A stretch of 64,000 nt of DNA from Fuerstiella sp. (GCA_022843805.1 JALHMY010000006.1:1-64000), one strand, 5' to 3'; shown: positions 30,101-40,267, counted from the first letter of the stretch. Made by a program: numbers and translations. The notes: generated from the sequence alone by a model not told the origin.

Positions 30101-31480
30101 CGTGGTCGTGAAGTCGAGAAACAGTCGGTTCCGAACGGTGCCGTGCTGGCTGTGACAGAGAATCAGCAGGTCAATCCAGGCGATGTTCTGTGTAACTGGG
30201 ACCCGCACTCGATTCCGATTATTGCACAGGTTGGCGGACGCGTGCGTCTGGATGACTGTATTGAAGGGCAGTCGATTCGAACCGAGAAGGAAGCTTCCGG
30301 AACGATGCGACGTACGGTCACTGAGCATAAAGCGGGATTGCATCCGCAGGTGATCGTTGAGGATGGTACGGGACGTATTCTGGACTTCTATTATCTTCCT
30401 GAAGGTGCCAGTCTGGAGTGTGAGGAAGGCGGAAGCATTTCTGCTGGTACGATGGTCGCGAAGACTCCTCGCGAATCGACAGGTACTCAGGACATTACCG
30501 GAGGTTTGCCTCGAGTTACAGAACTGTTTGAAGTGCGAAAGCCGAAGGATCCCGCGGTTGTTGCCGAGATTGACGGTGAGATCGAGTTTCTGGCAGAGAA
30601 GAAGCGCGGGAAGCGAATCGTCTTGATCAAGGGAGCCGACGGCACCGAAGTCGAACACGTAATTCCGCACGGAAAGCATCTGCTGGTGCACCCGGGAGAT
30701 GTGGTGAAGGCCGGGGACGCCCTGGTCCGTGGCCCTCTTGTTCCACAGGACATTTTGCGGGTGAGCGGTGCTGAAGAAGTTCAGCAGTATCTGCTGCATG
30801 AAATTCAGAATGTTTACCGGGCACAGCGAGTGGAAATTGACGACAAGCACATTGAAATCGTCATTTCGCAGATGCTCCGCAAGGTAAGAGTGGATAATGT
30901 GGGTGACACTGACCTTCTGCCGGGCGTCCTGGTTGACAAATTTGAGCTCAAGCGAACAAACGATGAACTGGAATCACGGGTCAAGATTACGGATCCGGGT
31001 GGCTCCGATTATGAAATTGGCGATAAGGTTGCGATTAAAGATGTGGAAGAGGTGAATGCGGAGGTCAGTCGGCCCGCGAAATTCACGTCACTGAAAAAAG
31101 CGCGTGCCAGCCATCAGTTGCTGGGAATTACGAAAGCGGCCGTACAAAGCGAAAGTTTTATTTCGGCGGCAAGTTTTCAGGAAACTACCAAGGTTCTCAC
31201 GGAAGCCGCGCTTGGCGGAAAAGTGGATAATCTGGTCGGTCTGAAGGAAAATGTGATTCTTGGCCATCTGATTCCGGCTGGTACGGGATTCCACCTTCAC
31301 CAGGATGCTCAGGTGCGAATTCACGATTCGGCGATTCGAGAGCAGGAAGAAGCGAAGCAGCGAATGGTTGCTGCCCGGCAGGGTCTGATGGTTGACGCAG
31401 AGATTCCACCACGCCGGATGGATCCTGATCGACCGTCAGCACCGTCTTTGGCGGATCTGACTCCTGACGATCCGATGTGA
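27167..31480 (+). CDS. rpoC: DNA-directed RNA polymerase subunit beta'
   Basis: The beta-prime subunit, 1437 aa. The zinc site near the N-terminus (ECACGKY, then ICDRCGVKV), the [20 protein letters not shown] segment, the catalytic NADFDGDQM (456-464) that binds active-site magnesium, the trigger-loop region with [20 protein letters not shown], and the second zinc site ([13 protein letters not shown]) are all visible. The start is GTG at 27167 after TGAGGAGAGTGAAGC. The tail ends with a Pro/Asp-rich stretch. Large antisense open frames inside this gene are GC-bias shadows. Confidence 0.98.
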   Translation: MSVSEGTFDRVNDYASIKISLASPHDIRSWSFGEVKKPETINYRTYRPERDGLFCERIFGPEKDWECACGKYRGMKYKGMICDRCGVKVTHSRVRRKRMGHIELAAPVVHIWFFKSMPSRLGALLNMKTTSLEKVIYFQDYVVIDPGDTPLKQCQMLTEEEARQARRDYGEGSFEIGMGAEAVKKLLMSMRLVELSGELRTDLAKTGSQQKIKDLIKRLKIVEALRDSENRPEWMVLDVIPVIPPDLRPLVLLDSGNFATSDLNDLYRRIINRNNRLKKLVDLNAPEVIVRNEKRMLQQSVDALFDNNRCKRPVLGSSNRPLKSLTDMIKGKQGRFRENLLGKRVDYSARSVIVVGPDLKLHQCGLPKKIALELFQPFVIRRLKDLGHADTIKSAKRMLERRDEDVWDILDEVIRNHPVLLNRAPTLHRIGIQAFEPVLVEGNAIRLHPLVCRGFNADFDGDQMAVHLPLSIEAQVEATTLMMSTHNIFSPANGAPIISASQDIVMGCYYLTLKRPDRPGEGMIFASSEEVFMAFQQGKVSRHATIRVRMPKGKRVKGEGSDKYRPGGLVETSPGRVMFNDILPKRMAFYNHTMRSKDLAMVISDCYLELGRRETIELLDRMKSCGFRASTESGLSFGASDLKTAPNKEKVIGESEKTVLKQQKLFEKGVITNQERYNKVLDIWTHAREEITKSMMEQLEHDVREGGAYVNPIYLMAHSGARGGVGQIQQLSGMRGLMAKPSGEIIETPIKSNFREGLSVLEYFSSTHGARKGLADTALKTADSGYLTRKLADICQNMVVTMHNCGTTKGLTRGVVYRGEKVEVGLADAIRGRVSRTNIVNPITDEVIVREDELITVEKARKIEEMGLERIQVRSPMTCESSLGICQLCYGMDLSTGDLVEQGMAVGIIAAQSIGEPGTQLTMRTFHIGGVASKDVEQSELMAKRAGQVRFTRIRSVINAEGRQVVLGRNGEISIVDDRGREVEKQSVPNGAVLAVTENQQVNPGDVLCNWDPHSIPIIAQVGGRVRLDDCIEGQSIRTEKEASGTMRRTVTEHKAGLHPQVIVEDGTGRILDFYYLPEGASLECEEGGSISAGTMVAKTPRESTGTQDITGGLPRVTELFEVRKPKDPAVVAEIDGEIEFLAEKKRGKRIVLIKGADGTEVEHVIPHGKHLLVHPGDVVKAGDALVRGPLVPQDILRVSGAEEVQQYLLHEIQNVYRAQRVEIDDKHIEIVISQMLRKVRVDNVGDTDLLPGVLVDKFELKRTNDELESRVKITDPGGSDYEIGDKVAIKDVEEVNAEVSRPAKFTSLKKARASHQLLGITKAAVQSESFISAASFQETTKVLTEAALGGKVDNLVGLKENVILGHLIPAGTGFHLHQDAQVRIHDSAIREQEEAKQRMVAARQGLMVDAEIPPRRMDPDRPSAPSLADLTPDDPM

Positions 31481-31502
31481 GCGGGCGGAATTGTCATGAT
31501 CG

Positions 31503-31529
31503 TTGACACACGAGGTTGACGATTATGAT
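31503..31529 (+). promoter_or_regulatory. possible promoter upstream of rpsL
   Basis: TTGACA (31503-31508) and TATGAT (31524-31529) are separated by only 15 bp, 67 bp before rpsL. The boxes are good but the spacing is short; it could give the str genes independent expression from rpoBC. Confidence 0.35.
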
Positions 31530-31596
31530 CAGTGCGGATAAAGTGTTGCGTTTTCGGTAACAGCATAGTCTTTTTGTCTTAAGAATTTGGCGAGTC

Positions 31597-31968
31597 ATGC
31601 CCACGATCAATCAGCTTGTCCGGAAACCTCGCCGGCAACAGCGTTCCAAGACCAAAACTCCTCTGCTTGAGGGATGTCCTCAAAAGCGTGGGGTTTGTCT
31701 TCAGGTAAAGACCGTTACCCCGAAGAAGCCAAACTCGGCCCTTCGAAAGGTGGCGCGTGTTCGGCTTTCCAATGGGAAAGAAGTCACCGCCTATATTCCG
31801 GGCGAAGGTCACAACCTTCAGGAACACTCGATCGTTCTTGTCCGTGGTGGTCGTGTTCGCGACCTTCCCGGGGTTCGATATAAGATTATTCGCGGTGTTC
31901 TGGATACTTTGGGCGTGAATGGTCGCCGACAGGCTCGCAGCTGTTATGGGGCAAAGCGTCCAAAGTAG
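31597..31968 (+). CDS. rpsL: 30S ribosomal protein S12
   Basis: S12 sits at the decoding centre. The 123 residues start [13 protein letters not shown] and carry [11 protein letters not shown] (with the lysine whose substitution gives streptomycin resistance in other bacteria), [11 protein letters not shown] and [16 protein letters not shown], with wild-type-like residues. It heads the rpsL-rpsG-fusA-rpsJ series. Confidence 0.98.
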   Translation: MPTINQLVRKPRRQQRSKTKTPLLEGCPQKRGVCLQVKTVTPKKPNSALRKVARVRLSNGKEVTAYIPGEGHNLQEHSIVLVRGGRVRDLPGVRYKIIRGVLDTLGVNGRRQARSCYGAKRPK

Positions 31969-32210
31969 TCGGTTTCCGCCTGATCGCCTGACGGATTCCG
32001 TATTGTTGCGTCTGCCGTTGTTGATTTTCGGCAGATTCAGCATCTGAGTTCGGTTGCTCCTTTTGTTTGCGGCGATTGACGCCATGCAGGATGGGTGAGT
32101 GTCAGTGTGGCTGGTTGGCGTGTGTGGCTGGTCGAGTGTTGTGTGGCCACGGTTGTTTGGTGTATTGTCGGCTGAGTTTTATCTACGTGCTCTGAAGGTG
32201 TTTGATCTCA

Positions 32211-32684
32211 ATGGTTAGTAAATTCACTGCCAGTCGTGAACAGCTGAAGCCCGATACTCGCTTTAGCAGTCTTTTGGTTTCAAAATTCGTCAATTGCCTG
32301 ATGTATGATGGCAAGAAGAGCGTTGCGACGGGTGCAGTTTATCGCGCGATGGATATGATTCAGAAGCAGTTGCCAAATGAAGATCCGCTAAAGGTCTTCA
32401 CGCAGGCGATTGAAAATGTCAAGCCTGCCATTGAGGTTCGTTCCAAGCGAGTTGGTGGGGCCACGTATCAGGTTCCGACACCTGTGAATCATCGTCGTCA
32501 GCAGGCTCTGTCAATTCGCTGGATCCTCGAAGCAGTTCGCGGTCGCAAGGGTCGTCCGGTTGACCGATCACTTGCGGACGAGCTGATGGCTGCGTTCCGT
32601 CGTGAAGGTGTGGCGATGACTAAGCGGGAAAATGTGCATCGTATGGCGGATGCAAACAAGGCCTTTTCTCACTTCGCCTGGTAG
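32211..32684 (+). CDS. rpsG: 30S ribosomal protein S7
   Basis: S7 nucleates the 30S head and contacts E-site tRNA. 157 aa from ATG 32211 (MVSKFTAS; two upstream in-frame codons add only three residues). Family segments: [42 protein letters not shown] and [20 protein letters not shown]. It lies 242 bp after rpsL, an unusually wide spacer with no visible gene. Confidence 0.97.
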   Translation: MVSKFTASREQLKPDTRFSSLLVSKFVNCLMYDGKKSVATGAVYRAMDMIQKQLPNEDPLKVFTQAIENVKPAIEVRSKRVGGATYQVPTPVNHRRQQALSIRWILEAVRGRKGRPVDRSLADELMAAFRREGVAMTKRENVHRMADANKAFSHFAW

Positions 32685-32865
32685 TTCCGGGAGTGGCGTG
32701 AGCAGGGTTCAGAGGCCCGCTGGTGCCGGCAGCGGTGTCCGGGGGGATCATCCCGGTCCGGCTTTTTCTGAAGTGTTGGCAGCGTATTTCGTTACAATTG
32801 AATCGCCAGGCTGGGCTTGCCAATAAGTCCTGCTTGGCGTTTTTCGTTTGTACCTGGGAACAGAC

Positions 32866-34947
32866 ATGGCACGCGCAATTCAAGACATCCGGAACATTGG
32901 CATCATCGCGCACATTGATGCCGGGAAGACCACGACGACAGAACGCATCCTGTTTTATACGGGCGCGTCTCACCGAATGGGAAACGTGGACGATGGAACC
33001 ACGGTTACGGATTTTGATCCGGAGGAGGCTCAGCGTGGAATTACGATCTATTCGGCAGCTGTGACCTGCCAGTGGGCCGGCTGCACCATCAACATCATTG
33101 ACACTCCCGGTCACGTTGACTTCACCGCTGAAGTAGAGCGCAGTCTGAGAGTTCTCGACGGTGCGATTGTGATCTTCAGTGCGGTGGAGGGGGTGGAGGC
33201 GCAGAGTGAAACAGTATGGCGGCAGGCCAATCGATATCACGTTCCGAGAATCTGCCTCATCAACAAGATGGATCGGATTGGCGCTGACTTCAATCGTGTT
33301 CTGGGCCAGATTCGCGACCGTCTGAAAGGGAATCCGCTGGTCATGCAGATCCCGGCCGGGCAGGGGCCACGCACAAATTCCGACGGATTCTGCGGCGTGA
33401 TTGATCTGCTCAGGATGAAGGCAATTTACTGGGATACGGATTCGAGGGGTGCCGAGTTTAAAGTTGAGGAGATACCTGAGATTTATCGGGATGATGCGTC
33501 GATTTGGCGGGCGGAGCTGATGGACACGTTATCCCTGCTGGATGAAGAGTTCATGATGGCATGTCTGGAGGCCGAGGATGTCCCGGTGGAACTGGCAATT
33601 GCCGCGATCCGCCGACTGACGCTCAGGGGAGAGGTTCAGCCAGTCTTTTGCGGGTCGTCGCTGGACTATATTGGCGTTCAGCCACTGCTGGACGCTGTTC
33701 GTGATTTCCTGCCCAGTCCGCTGGACAAGCCTCCTGTCGAGGGCATCGTGCCGAGTGGCAAGCAGGCCGGTCAGTCGGCATCGCGTAAAGCGAGTGCGGA
33801 TGAGTCGTGTTGTGCGCTGGTGTTTAAGATACAGGTGGAATCACATGCTGATCTGTATTTTGTGCGGGTTTACTCGGGGGTGCTCACCGGAAACTCGAAG
33901 CTGCTGAATCCTCGAACCGGGAAAAAGGAGATGGTGACGCAGCTGTGGCATATTCAGTCGGACTCGCGGGAGAAGGTGGAGCGAGTGGAGGCTGGAGATA
34001 TCTGTGGGGTGATTGGGCCTCGTGAGTCAGCCACTGGAGATACACTGTGTGACGCTCAGGCCCCGATCGCCCTCGAAGCGATTACATTTCCTGAGACAGT
34101 GATTTCTGTGGCGGTGGAGCCGGAATCGAGTGCTGACCGACGCAAGCTGGAAGACACATTGAAGCGGCTGGAGAAGCAGGACCCGACATTTCACGTCAAA
34201 ATCAACCCTGATACTGCACAGACGATCATTAGCGGGATGGGTGAGTTGCATTTAGAGGTGATTCGGCACCGGATGGAGCGGGATTTCAACCTGAAGGTTC
34301 GATTCCACAAGCCGAGGGTGAGTTATCGGGAGAAGCTGGTTGGTACGATTACAGTGCGTGAGGACTTTTCGCGGCAACTGCCGTCGGGGCCGATTGGGTT
34401 TGGTTTGACGCTGGTTGCGGAGGAAATTCAGGATAGCGGCGCCTCGGTGGAGGTAATTAATCAGGTGGCGGTGGATTCGATTCCGAAGGCGATGTTGCAG
34501 ATTTTGCTGGAGTCGATCGAAAAGGAGGCACAGGGGGGTGGGAAGTTTGGGAATCCGCTGATGGCATTGCGTCTGCGGATCATTTCGGTTGAATATCGGG
34601 AGGGTGAATCGAATGAAGTCGCCATTCGCACTGCTGCTGCGGAGGCCTTCCGAAAAATCCTCAGTGATGGGAAACTGGTCATACTGGAGCCCATCATGAC
34701 ACTGGAAGTGGTGACACCGGAAGATTTTCTGGGCAATATCCAATCCGACCTAAATTCTCGTCGGGCGGTGATTGTTAACAGCGACCGACGTGGCGATTTG
34801 TGCGTAATTCAGTGCGAAGCGCCGCTGGTCGAGATGTTTGGCTATTCAAATCAAATTCGAAGTTTATCGCAGGGTCGGGCTTCTTATTCGATGGAACCCT
34901 GTCGATACGAGATTGCTCCTGCAAATGTGGCAGACCTGATGATGTAG
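32866..34947 (+). CDS. fusA: elongation factor G, divergent form
   Basis: A translational GTPase of the EF-G family in the standard fusA position. The G domain is intact: [12 protein letters not shown] (15-26), [14 protein letters not shown] switch I, DTPGHVDF and NKMDR. Domain IV is atypical: the canonical GG-GQYG-type loop is replaced by [11 protein letters not shown], and the domain IV tip that reads SYHDVD in E. coli reads EYREGE here, so the His583 equivalent is Arg (alignment by eye). The C-terminus is conserved ([26 protein letters not shown]). It may belong to the spdEFG lineage described in spirochaetes and planctomycetes. I chose ATG 32866; the earlier in-frame start at 32848 is not family-like. 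Confidence 0.9.
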   Translation: MARAIQDIRNIGIIAHIDAGKTTTTERILFYTGASHRMGNVDDGTTVTDFDPEEAQRGITIYSAAVTCQWAGCTINIIDTPGHVDFTAEVERSLRVLDGAIVIFSAVEGVEAQSETVWRQANRYHVPRICLINKMDRIGADFNRVLGQIRDRLKGNPLVMQIPAGQGPRTNSDGFCGVIDLLRMKAIYWDTDSRGAEFKVEEIPEIYRDDASIWRAELMDTLSLLDEEFMMACLEAEDVPVELAIAAIRRLTLRGEVQPVFCGSSLDYIGVQPLLDAVRDFLPSPLDKPPVEGIVPSGKQAGQSASRKASADESCCALVFKIQVESHADLYFVRVYSGVLTGNSKLLNPRTGKKEMVTQLWHIQSDSREKVERVEAGDICGVIGPRESATGDTLCDAQAPIALEAITFPETVISVAVEPESSADRRKLEDTLKRLEKQDPTFHVKINPDTAQTIISGMGELHLEVIRHRMERDFNLKVRFHKPRVSYREKLVGTITVREDFSRQLPSGPIGFGLTLVAEEIQDSGASVEVINQVAVDSIPKAMLQILLESIEKEAQGGGKFGNPLMALRLRIISVEYREGESNEVAIRTAAAEAFRKILSDGKLVILEPIMTLEVVTPEDFLGNIQSDLNSRRAVIVNSDRRGDLCVIQCEAPLVEMFGYSNQIRSLSQGRASYSMEPCRYEIAPANVADLMM

Positions 34948-35037
34948 TTGAAGTTTAACAGTACTTCTGCCGAACTAGATGATTTCTCGTCCGTCATTCA
35001 TTGACAGAATGTCCGTGCAACCGTAAACTCCGCGATT

Positions 35038-35060
35038 CCCCGTGGCCGGGGTTGCATAAC
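35038..35060. repeat. dispersed repeat fragment between fusA and rpsJ
   Basis: CCCCG-TGGC-CGGGG forms a small hairpin (35038-35051), and CCGGGGTTGCATAAC at 35046-35060 is identical to 9211-9225 in the repeat block after the MerC-like gene. It appears to be a remnant of the same repeat family, inside the ribosomal cluster. The rest of the 148-bp spacer is empty. Confidence 0.6.
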
Positions 35061-35095
35061 GAATTACCTAATCTCTTTGCTCAAGGTGACTTGCG

Positions 35096-35425
35096 GTGGC
35101 TGGTGCTGGTGAAGAATGTATCCGTATACGGATGGAAGCCTATGACCATTCGGTGCTGGATCAGTCAGCAGCGGAGATTGTAGATACCGCTAAGCGAACC
35201 GGGGCGATTGTCCATGGTCCGGTACCGTTGCCGACTCGTATTGAGCGGTATACGGTTCTTCGAAGCCCTCACATCGACAAAAAGTCGCGTGAGCAGTTCG
35301 AGATCCGGACCCACAAGCGACTAATTGACATCATTCAGCCTACTGGTAAGACGGTTGATGCGCTGAACAAGCTGTCATTGCCGGCGGGCGTCGATATCAA
35401 GATTAAAGCAACGGCGACTGCCTGA
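35096..35425 (+). CDS. rpsJ: 30S ribosomal protein S10
   Basis: S10 (NusE) is part of the 30S head and a transcription antitermination partner of NusG. 109 aa with a GTG start; AAGGTGA lies 6 nt upstream. Family motifs: [55 protein letters not shown] and the end [12 protein letters not shown]. It opens the S10-type gene series. Confidence 0.97.
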   Translation: MAGAGEECIRIRMEAYDHSVLDQSAAEIVDTAKRTGAIVHGPVPLPTRIERYTVLRSPHIDKKSREQFEIRTHKRLIDIIQPTGKTVDALNKLSLPAGVDIKIKATATA

Positions 35426-35594
35426 GCTTCGCGGTTCTGTGTCTGGTGGGTTGCTTCTCATTGGGCAGTGGTTCAGCGGGTTTTGGTTAGTGTTGGTTGT
35501 TTTGATTGCAGATGTTTTGGTGTTGATTTCTTTTTCGGGCCGCCTGTCTGTGGCTCGTCGTTCCATGGTTTGTTTGCGCGCGGGTTTGTAAGCT

Positions 35595-36290
35595 ATGTCT
35601 GTTGGCTTGCTCGGTAAAAAAATTGGAATGACGCAAGTCTACGGTGATGACGGCGTCATTGTGCCTGTGACCGTCATTGAGGCTGGTCCGTGTGTGGTGT
35701 TGCAGGTTCGGACGCAGGGTGTCGATGGTTACGACGCTGTGCAGCTCGGGTTTGACAATATTCCGCGGGGCAAGGCTCCTCGTTCGGTCCGCGGTCATGT
35801 GACGGTGCTTGGTGGCCGTCGGCAGGCTGTTCGGAAGTCAGCGGGTGTTGAGGCTGGTGCGAAGGCGGGTTGTGAGCCCAAGCGTTTTGTTCGGGAGTTT
35901 CGCGTCGACGGCGGTGATCACGGTCTCGCGGTTGGGCAGGTGCTGCTTGCTGATTCGCTCGCCGGGATCCAGTTTGTAGACGTGATTGGTTATTCCAAGG
36001 GTCGTGGCACAACTGGGGTTATGCGCAGGCATAATTTCCATGGGCAGCCGGCAAGTCACGGTGCGAAGCGAGTTCATCGGCATCCTGGATCGATTGGACA
36101 GAGTGCTGACCCGTCCAGGGTAATGCGTGGGACTCGCATGGCTGGGGTGTATGGTGGTGAGCGGGTGACTGTGAAGAATCTTCGACTGGTTCGCACGGAC
36201 AACGAAAATAATGTGGTGCTGGTGCGAGGGGCGATTCCGGGACCGGTTGGGTCTTATGTGATTGTGCGTCGCTCAGAGAAAAATCGATAA
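35595..36290 (+). CDS. rplC: 50S ribosomal protein L3
   Basis: L3 is an early assembly protein near the peptidyl transferase centre. 231 aa; it starts MSVGLLGKKIGMTQVYGDDG, and the central loop has GVMRRHNFHGQPASHGAKR with the Gln that is methylated by PrmB in E. coli, then HPGSIGQSADPSRVMRGTRM and AGVYGGERVTVKN. Slightly longer than E. coli L3. It lies 169 bp after rpsJ and 21 bp before rplD. Confidence 0.97.
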   Translation: MSVGLLGKKIGMTQVYGDDGVIVPVTVIEAGPCVVLQVRTQGVDGYDAVQLGFDNIPRGKAPRSVRGHVTVLGGRRQAVRKSAGVEAGAKAGCEPKRFVREFRVDGGDHGLAVGQVLLADSLAGIQFVDVIGYSKGRGTTGVMRRHNFHGQPASHGAKRVHRHPGSIGQSADPSRVMRGTRMAGVYGGERVTVKNLRLVRTDNENNVVLVRGAIPGPVGSYVIVRRSEKNR

Positions 36291-36311
36291 TCCCTGGTGC
36301 TCGGTGGATCC

Positions 36312-36935
36312 ATGATTTCTGTCGCAATTCGAGATATGTCGGGTACTGAGTGTGGTCGCTACGAGTTCGATCCTGCAGCTCTTGCTGACGGGGTGAACCG
36401 GCAGTTGCTGCATGATGTTGTCGTAATGTACAATGCAAATCGTCGCGTCGGTGAGGTGCAGACGAAGTCTCGCGGTATGGTGGCTGGCAGTACTCGCAAG
36501 CTGTTCAAGCAAAAGGGTACTGGTCGTGCTCGTGCTGGCGCGATTCGTACGCCCGTTCGTCGTGGTGGCGGTCATGCATTTGGTAAAAAGCCGCGTGATT
36601 ACTACTACCGATTGCCAAAAAAGGCGGTTCGCAAGGCCACCCGAATGGCTCTGCTGAGTAAATTCCAGGACTCCCAGGCCGTTGTGCTCAAGGGTTGGGA
36701 CTGTTCGGCCCCGAAGACTAAGCTGGTGGCCGGCTTTTTGAAATCAGTGGGATTAAGTGGTCAGTCGGTTCTTCTGGCGACAGAGGGGCTGAATGTGAAT
36801 GTCTGGAAGTCAGCGAGAAACATCGAAGGTGTCGAAGTGATGCCCGGGGCTGACCTGAATGCATACAGTCTGCTGCGCCAGAGAAATATTGTGATTACGG
36901 TTGCGGAAATGGACCGGCTGATTGGCCGCAAATAG
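36312..36935 (+). CDS. rplD: 50S ribosomal protein L4
   Basis: L4 lines the peptide exit tunnel. 207 aa from ATG 36312, which has GGTGGA upstream; a GTG at 36297 would add five residues. The extended loop is clear: TRKLFKQKGTGRARAGAIR, RRGGGHAFGKKPRDYYYRLP and KKAVRKATRMALLSKFQD. The C-terminal domain has the Asn-rich ligand segment ending NIVITVAEMDRL. In E. coli L4 also regulates this operon; no equivalent leader is seen. Confidence 0.97.
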   Translation: MISVAIRDMSGTECGRYEFDPAALADGVNRQLLHDVVVMYNANRRVGEVQTKSRGMVAGSTRKLFKQKGTGRARAGAIRTPVRRGGGHAFGKKPRDYYYRLPKKAVRKATRMALLSKFQDSQAVVLKGWDCSAPKTKLVAGFLKSVGLSGQSVLLATEGLNVNVWKSARNIEGVEVMPGADLNAYSLLRQRNIVITVAEMDRLIGRK

Positions 36936-37044
36936 TGGTTGGTCGTGCTGGTGCTGTAGCCAGGGTATCGTGTGTGTGGCGCTGTGTTTGTTGTGAGGGT
37001 ACAGCGTCGAAAGCGTAAAGTGTCGTGCGTGTATAGTGGATTGA

Positions 37045-37365
37045 ATGGGTGTTGATATGCCAAAGCCGTCCGAGCATGTTCCAGCGGTGGAGCAGCATTA
37101 TGTGATTCGTCGGCCGCTGGTAACGGAAAAGGGGACGCACGTCTCTGAGCGGCACAACGCTTACTCGTTTGAGGTGCATCCTCTTGCGACAAAGCTGGAT
37201 GTGAAGGCTGCGGTTGAGAATATGTGGAACGTTAGGGTCGTGGGCGTCAGAATTCAAAACCGAATTGGCAAGCCGCGTCGGTACAAGATGACGATTGGTC
37301 ACACGAAGGGCTGGAAGAAGGCGATCGTGAAGCTTCACGACGAAGATCGTATTGCTTTCTTTTAA
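37045..37365 (+). CDS. rplW: 50S ribosomal protein L23
   Basis: L23 sits at the tunnel exit and docks trigger factor and SRP. 106 aa; VIRRPLVTEKGTHVSERHN and EVHPLATKLDVKAAVENMW identify it, with the rRNA-binding IGKPRRYKMTIGHTKGWKKA loop. The start may be ATG 37045 or ATG 37057; neither has a strong SD. Confidence 0.96.
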   Translation: MGVDMPKPSEHVPAVEQHYVIRRPLVTEKGTHVSERHNAYSFEVHPLATKLDVKAAVENMWNVRVVGVRIQNRIGKPRRYKMTIGHTKGWKKAIVKLHDEDRIAFF

Positions 37366-37422
37366 CTGATGCCGGGTGTTGTCGGTCGACTGTTTGCAAT
37401 TTTGTGTTAAGCGAGTTTTTCC

Positions 37423-38280
37423 ATGGGTGTTCGTTTCTACAAGCCGGTAACTCCTGGTCGTCGCGGAGCGTCGGTTAGCGACTTCGCTGAGATCACAGAC
37501 CGTAAAAAGCGACCCGAGAAAGAGCTGACTACCCGGTTTAAGAAGAAGGGTGGCCGTAACTTTCAGGGGAAGATTACGGCCCGTCATCGTGGGGGTGGGC
37601 ATAAGCGTCTTTATCGGCAGATTGACTTCCGGCGGGACAAGGACGGTGTGGTGGCGAAAGTCACGCACATCGAGTACGATCCGAACAGAACATGTCGAAT
37701 TGCTCTCCTGGAGTATGCTGACGGAGAAAAGCGGTACATCCTTGCGCCGGAAGGACTTGCTGCTGGTGCTATCGTGGAAAGTGGCACAACGGTAGAGCCG
37801 GTGGTGGGTAACTGCATGCCGTTGAGTTCTATTCCGCTCGGTACAACGGTCCATAATATTGAGATGCAGCCGGGGCGTGGTGGCCAGATCTGTCGCAGTG
37901 CCGGGGTTGGCGCAGTCCTGAATGCTCGAGATGGTCGCTGGGCTCAGATTACCCTGCCGAGCGGTGAGGTCCGAAGAGTTCCGGCGAGCTGTCGGGCGAC
38001 GATCGGAACGGTTGGAAATGGCGAACACAGCAGCATCGTGATCGGCAAAGCTGGGCGTAATCGCTGGAAGGGGATTCGACCTCGAGTTCGAGGTACCGCG
38101 ATGAATCCGGTCGCTCACCCGATGGGTGGGGGCGAAGGGAAGAACTCCGGTGGGCGTCACCCGTGCAGCCCGACTGGCAAATTGTCAAAGGGTGGCAGAA
38201 CTCGTAAAAAGAAGAAGGCTTCATCCAAAGCCATCATACGGCGTCGGCGTTCAGTTCGGTACGGTGAAGTTAAGCTGTAA
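37423..38280 (+). CDS. rplB: 50S ribosomal protein L2
   Basis: L2 supports subunit association and the peptidyl transferase centre. 285 aa; motifs [59 protein letters not shown] and [20 protein letters not shown], with the conserved His of the peptidyl transferase region in the last one. The basic tail ends [13 protein letters not shown]. Confidence 0.98.
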   Translation: MGVRFYKPVTPGRRGASVSDFAEITDRKKRPEKELTTRFKKKGGRNFQGKITARHRGGGHKRLYRQIDFRRDKDGVVAKVTHIEYDPNRTCRIALLEYADGEKRYILAPEGLAAGAIVESGTTVEPVVGNCMPLSSIPLGTTVHNIEMQPGRGGQICRSAGVGAVLNARDGRWAQITLPSGEVRRVPASCRATIGTVGNGEHSSIVIGKAGRNRWKGIRPRVRGTAMNPVAHPMGGGEGKNSGGRHPCSPTGKLSKGGRTRKKKKASSKAIIRRRRSVRYGEVKL

Positions 38281-38338
38281 TCGGTTTCAAAATTGTGTTT
38301 GACGGCAGGATTACGGGGCAGGTGAGGAAGGTTGTTTA

Positions 38339-38608
38339 ATGGGTCGTTCTCTGAAAAAGGGTCCTTATGTCGACCCGCGAGTTCTCGAAAAAGTTGAGAA
38401 GCTGAACGAGTCGGGGCGTAAAGAGCCGATCAAAACCTGGTCTCGGAAATGTACGATTTCACCCGAGTTTGTTGGGCATACATTCCTCGTTCATAACGGA
38501 AAAGTTCACATCAGTGTGTACGTCACCGAAGATATGGTGGGGCACAAGCTGGGCGAATTTTCTCTGTCACGAACGTTTCGTGGTCATGGTGCGAAGGGTA
38601 AGAAGTAG
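38339..38608 (+). CDS. rpsS: 30S ribosomal protein S19
   Basis: S19 is a 30S head protein contacting S13 and A-site tRNA. 89 aa; [40 protein letters not shown] and [20 protein letters not shown] are diagnostic. The stop is followed after 2 bp by rplV, so the two are very probably translationally linked. Confidence 0.98.
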   Translation: MGRSLKKGPYVDPRVLEKVEKLNESGRKEPIKTWSRKCTISPEFVGHTFLVHNGKVHISVYVTEDMVGHKLGEFSLSRTFRGHGAKGKK

Positions 38609-38610
38609 TC

Positions 38611-38952
38611 ATGTTGGTACGTGCGACTCACATGTTCGCCCGCATTTCTCCCACCAAGATTCGGCCGTTCGCGGATATGATCCGTGGAAAGTCTGCTGAA
38701 GAAGGTTTGAATGCGCTGGCATATGTTCCCAACCGCGGAGCTCGTTTTCTTGAGAAGGTTCTGAAAAGCGCCATTGCCAACGCTGAAGAGCGTGGCGTCA
38801 GGAATCCGGACCGATTGAAAATTGGAGAGGCTCGGGTCGACGGCGGCCCGATGTTTAAGCGAGTTCAGCCTCGAGCTCGCGGAATGGCGTTTCTGATTCG
38901 GCGGCGAACTGCCCACATTCATGTGGCAGTGGATGCTCCTGAGCTCGGATAG
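38611..38952 (+). CDS. rplV: 50S ribosomal protein L22
   Basis: L22 lines the exit tunnel opposite L4. 113 aa; ARISPTKIRPFADMIRGKSA, then AIANAEERGVRNPDRLKIGE and the hairpin GGPMFKRVQPRARGMAFLIR, ending with the RRTAHIHVAVD strand. It starts 2 bp after rpsS and is followed 30 bp later by rpsC. Confidence 0.98.
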   Translation: MLVRATHMFARISPTKIRPFADMIRGKSAEEGLNALAYVPNRGARFLEKVLKSAIANAEERGVRNPDRLKIGEARVDGGPMFKRVQPRARGMAFLIRRRTAHIHVAVDAPELG

Positions 38953-38982
38953 TTTTGGGCCTTTTTTCTTGTAGGTGGAAGC

Positions 38983-39684
38983 ATGGGTCAGAAAGTAAGG
39001 CCAACGGGATTTCGAGTGGGCGTGATGGAGACCTGGCGAAGTCGCTGGTACGCTCCGAAACGCGAGTTTGGTGATCTGCTGGCTGAAGATCAGAAGATCC
39101 GAAAATTCGTTGCCACTAAGTATGAATTCGCTGAGATCTCCAAAGTGGAGATAGAGCGAACACGCGATCAGGTAGTGGTTCATCTGTTCTCTGGTCGTCC
39201 GGGTGTGATTATCGGGCGAAAGGGGCAGGAAGTTGATAAGTTGAAGGCTGAGCTTGAGGATCTGACGGGCCGTCGAATGGACGTCAAGATCGTTGAGATC
39301 ACAAACCCGAACCGCGATGCGAAATTGGTGGCGATGAAGATTGCCCAGTCTCTGCAGAAGCGGGGAAGTTTCCGGCGAGCGATTAAGAAGACGCTGGATG
39401 AGGTGATGGGTTCGGGTGTTTTTGGAGTGAAGATTCAGATGTCGGGACGTTTGGGCGGTGCCGAAATGTCTCGAACAGAGAAAGCAAGTCGCGGGTCGAT
39501 TCCATTGTCGACTTTGCGTCGCCATATCGATTATGGCTTTGCCGAGTCCGCCACGGCTACAGGAATCATTGGCGTCAAAGTGTGGATCGATTTAGGCGAT
39601 TATTCGAGTGAGGAGTCTTTAGATGGCTCTAATGCCAAAGCGGGTCAAGCATCGCAAAAGCCAAAGAGGGCGTATAAGAGGTAA
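38983..39684 (+). CDS. rpsC: 30S ribosomal protein S3
   Basis: S3 forms part of the mRNA entry site and helicase. 233 aa; MGQKVRPTGFRVGVMETWRS, the KH domain with GRPGVIIGRKGQEVDKLKAE, and GRLGGAEMSRTEKASRGSIP. The core ends near VWIDLGDYS. The last 20 or so residues ([18 protein letters not shown] region) are read from bases that also encode the start of L16 in another frame: the rpsC stop is 62 nt inside rplP. Both tails are basic, consistent with overprinting. Confidence 0.97.
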   Translation: MGQKVRPTGFRVGVMETWRSRWYAPKREFGDLLAEDQKIRKFVATKYEFAEISKVEIERTRDQVVVHLFSGRPGVIIGRKGQEVDKLKAELEDLTGRRMDVKIVEITNPNRDAKLVAMKIAQSLQKRGSFRRAIKKTLDEVMGSGVFGVKIQMSGRLGGAEMSRTEKASRGSIPLSTLRRHIDYGFAESATATGIIGVKVWIDLGDYSSEESLDGSNAKAGQASQKPKRAYKR

Positions 39685-40042
39685 TGCGACTCGCGGCAAC
39701 ACGGTCGTTTTCGGTGAGTGGGCTCTTCAGTCATTGGACCCAGGGCACATCACTGGTCAAACGATTGAAGCGTGTCGTATTGCGGCAACGCAATATGTGC
39801 GCGGTGAAGGGCGAGTTTATATTCGAATTTTCCCGCAGAAGCCGGTTACGGCCCGTCCGCTGGAAACTCGAATGGGTAAGGGTAAAGGGGAGCCGGATCG
39901 CTGGGTGGCTGTAGTGAAGCCTGGTACAGTACTTTTCGAACTGGCCGGTGTTTCTCGTGATGCAGCTCGAAGTTGTTTTAAGCGAGTAGCTCATAAGTTG
40001 CCCGTCAGAGTTCGGCTGGTCGGTCGTCGTCCCGAGATTTGA
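39623..40042 (+). CDS. rplP: 50S ribosomal protein L16
   Basis: L16 organises the A-site tRNA elbow region. 139 aa; [20 protein letters not shown] is the expected N-terminus, with [40 protein letters not shown] and [16 protein letters not shown] precedes ATG 39623; a start at ATG 39632 is possible and would still overlap rpsC by 53 nt. The conserved N-terminal basic patch argues that the overlap is real rather than a mis-called start. Confidence 0.97.
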   Translation: MALMPKRVKHRKSQRGRIRGNATRGNTVVFGEWALQSLDPGHITGQTIEACRIAATQYVRGEGRVYIRIFPQKPVTARPLETRMGKGKGEPDRWVAVVKPGTVLFELAGVSRDAARSCFKRVAHKLPVRVRLVGRRPEI

Positions 40043-40066
40043 AATTTGAAACGTCAGGGTTTAGTG

Positions 40067-40267
40067 ATGTCTACGTTGAGTCATTTGAGGGAATTGTCAG
40101 CCGAGCAGTTGACGCACGAGCTGCGTGAAGTGCAGCAGTCTCTCTTCAAATTGCGGTTTCAGGCGGCTTCAGAACGCAGCGACGTGCCTGGGAATGTGAA
40201 GAAATTGCGACGCACGATTGCACAGATCAAGACAATTCAGCGACAGCGGGAACTGGCTGGTGTGTGA
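40067..40267 (+). CDS. rpmC: 50S ribosomal protein L29
   Basis: L29 is a small two-helix protein at the tunnel exit. 66 aa from ATG 40067 (MSTLSHLRELSAEQLTHELR); motifs QQSLFKLRFQAASERSD and VKKLRRTIAQIKTIQRQREL. The frame extends to 40046, but ATG 40067 with CAGGG upstream gives the usual length. Confidence 0.96.
   Translation: MSTLSHLRELSAEQLTHELREVQQSLFKLRFQAASERSDVPGNVKKLRRTIAQIKTIQRQRELAGV

Noticed and set aside
29420-30850. 476-codon minus-strand open frame inside rpoC
   Set aside because: It is antisense to a highly conserved gene, its translation is low-quality sequence without motifs, and codon-bias shadows of this length are expected in GC-rich conserved genes.
36895-38160. 421-codon minus-strand open frame opposite rplB/rplW
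   Set aside because: It covers three ribosomal genes in antisense, has no recognisable domain and no start context.
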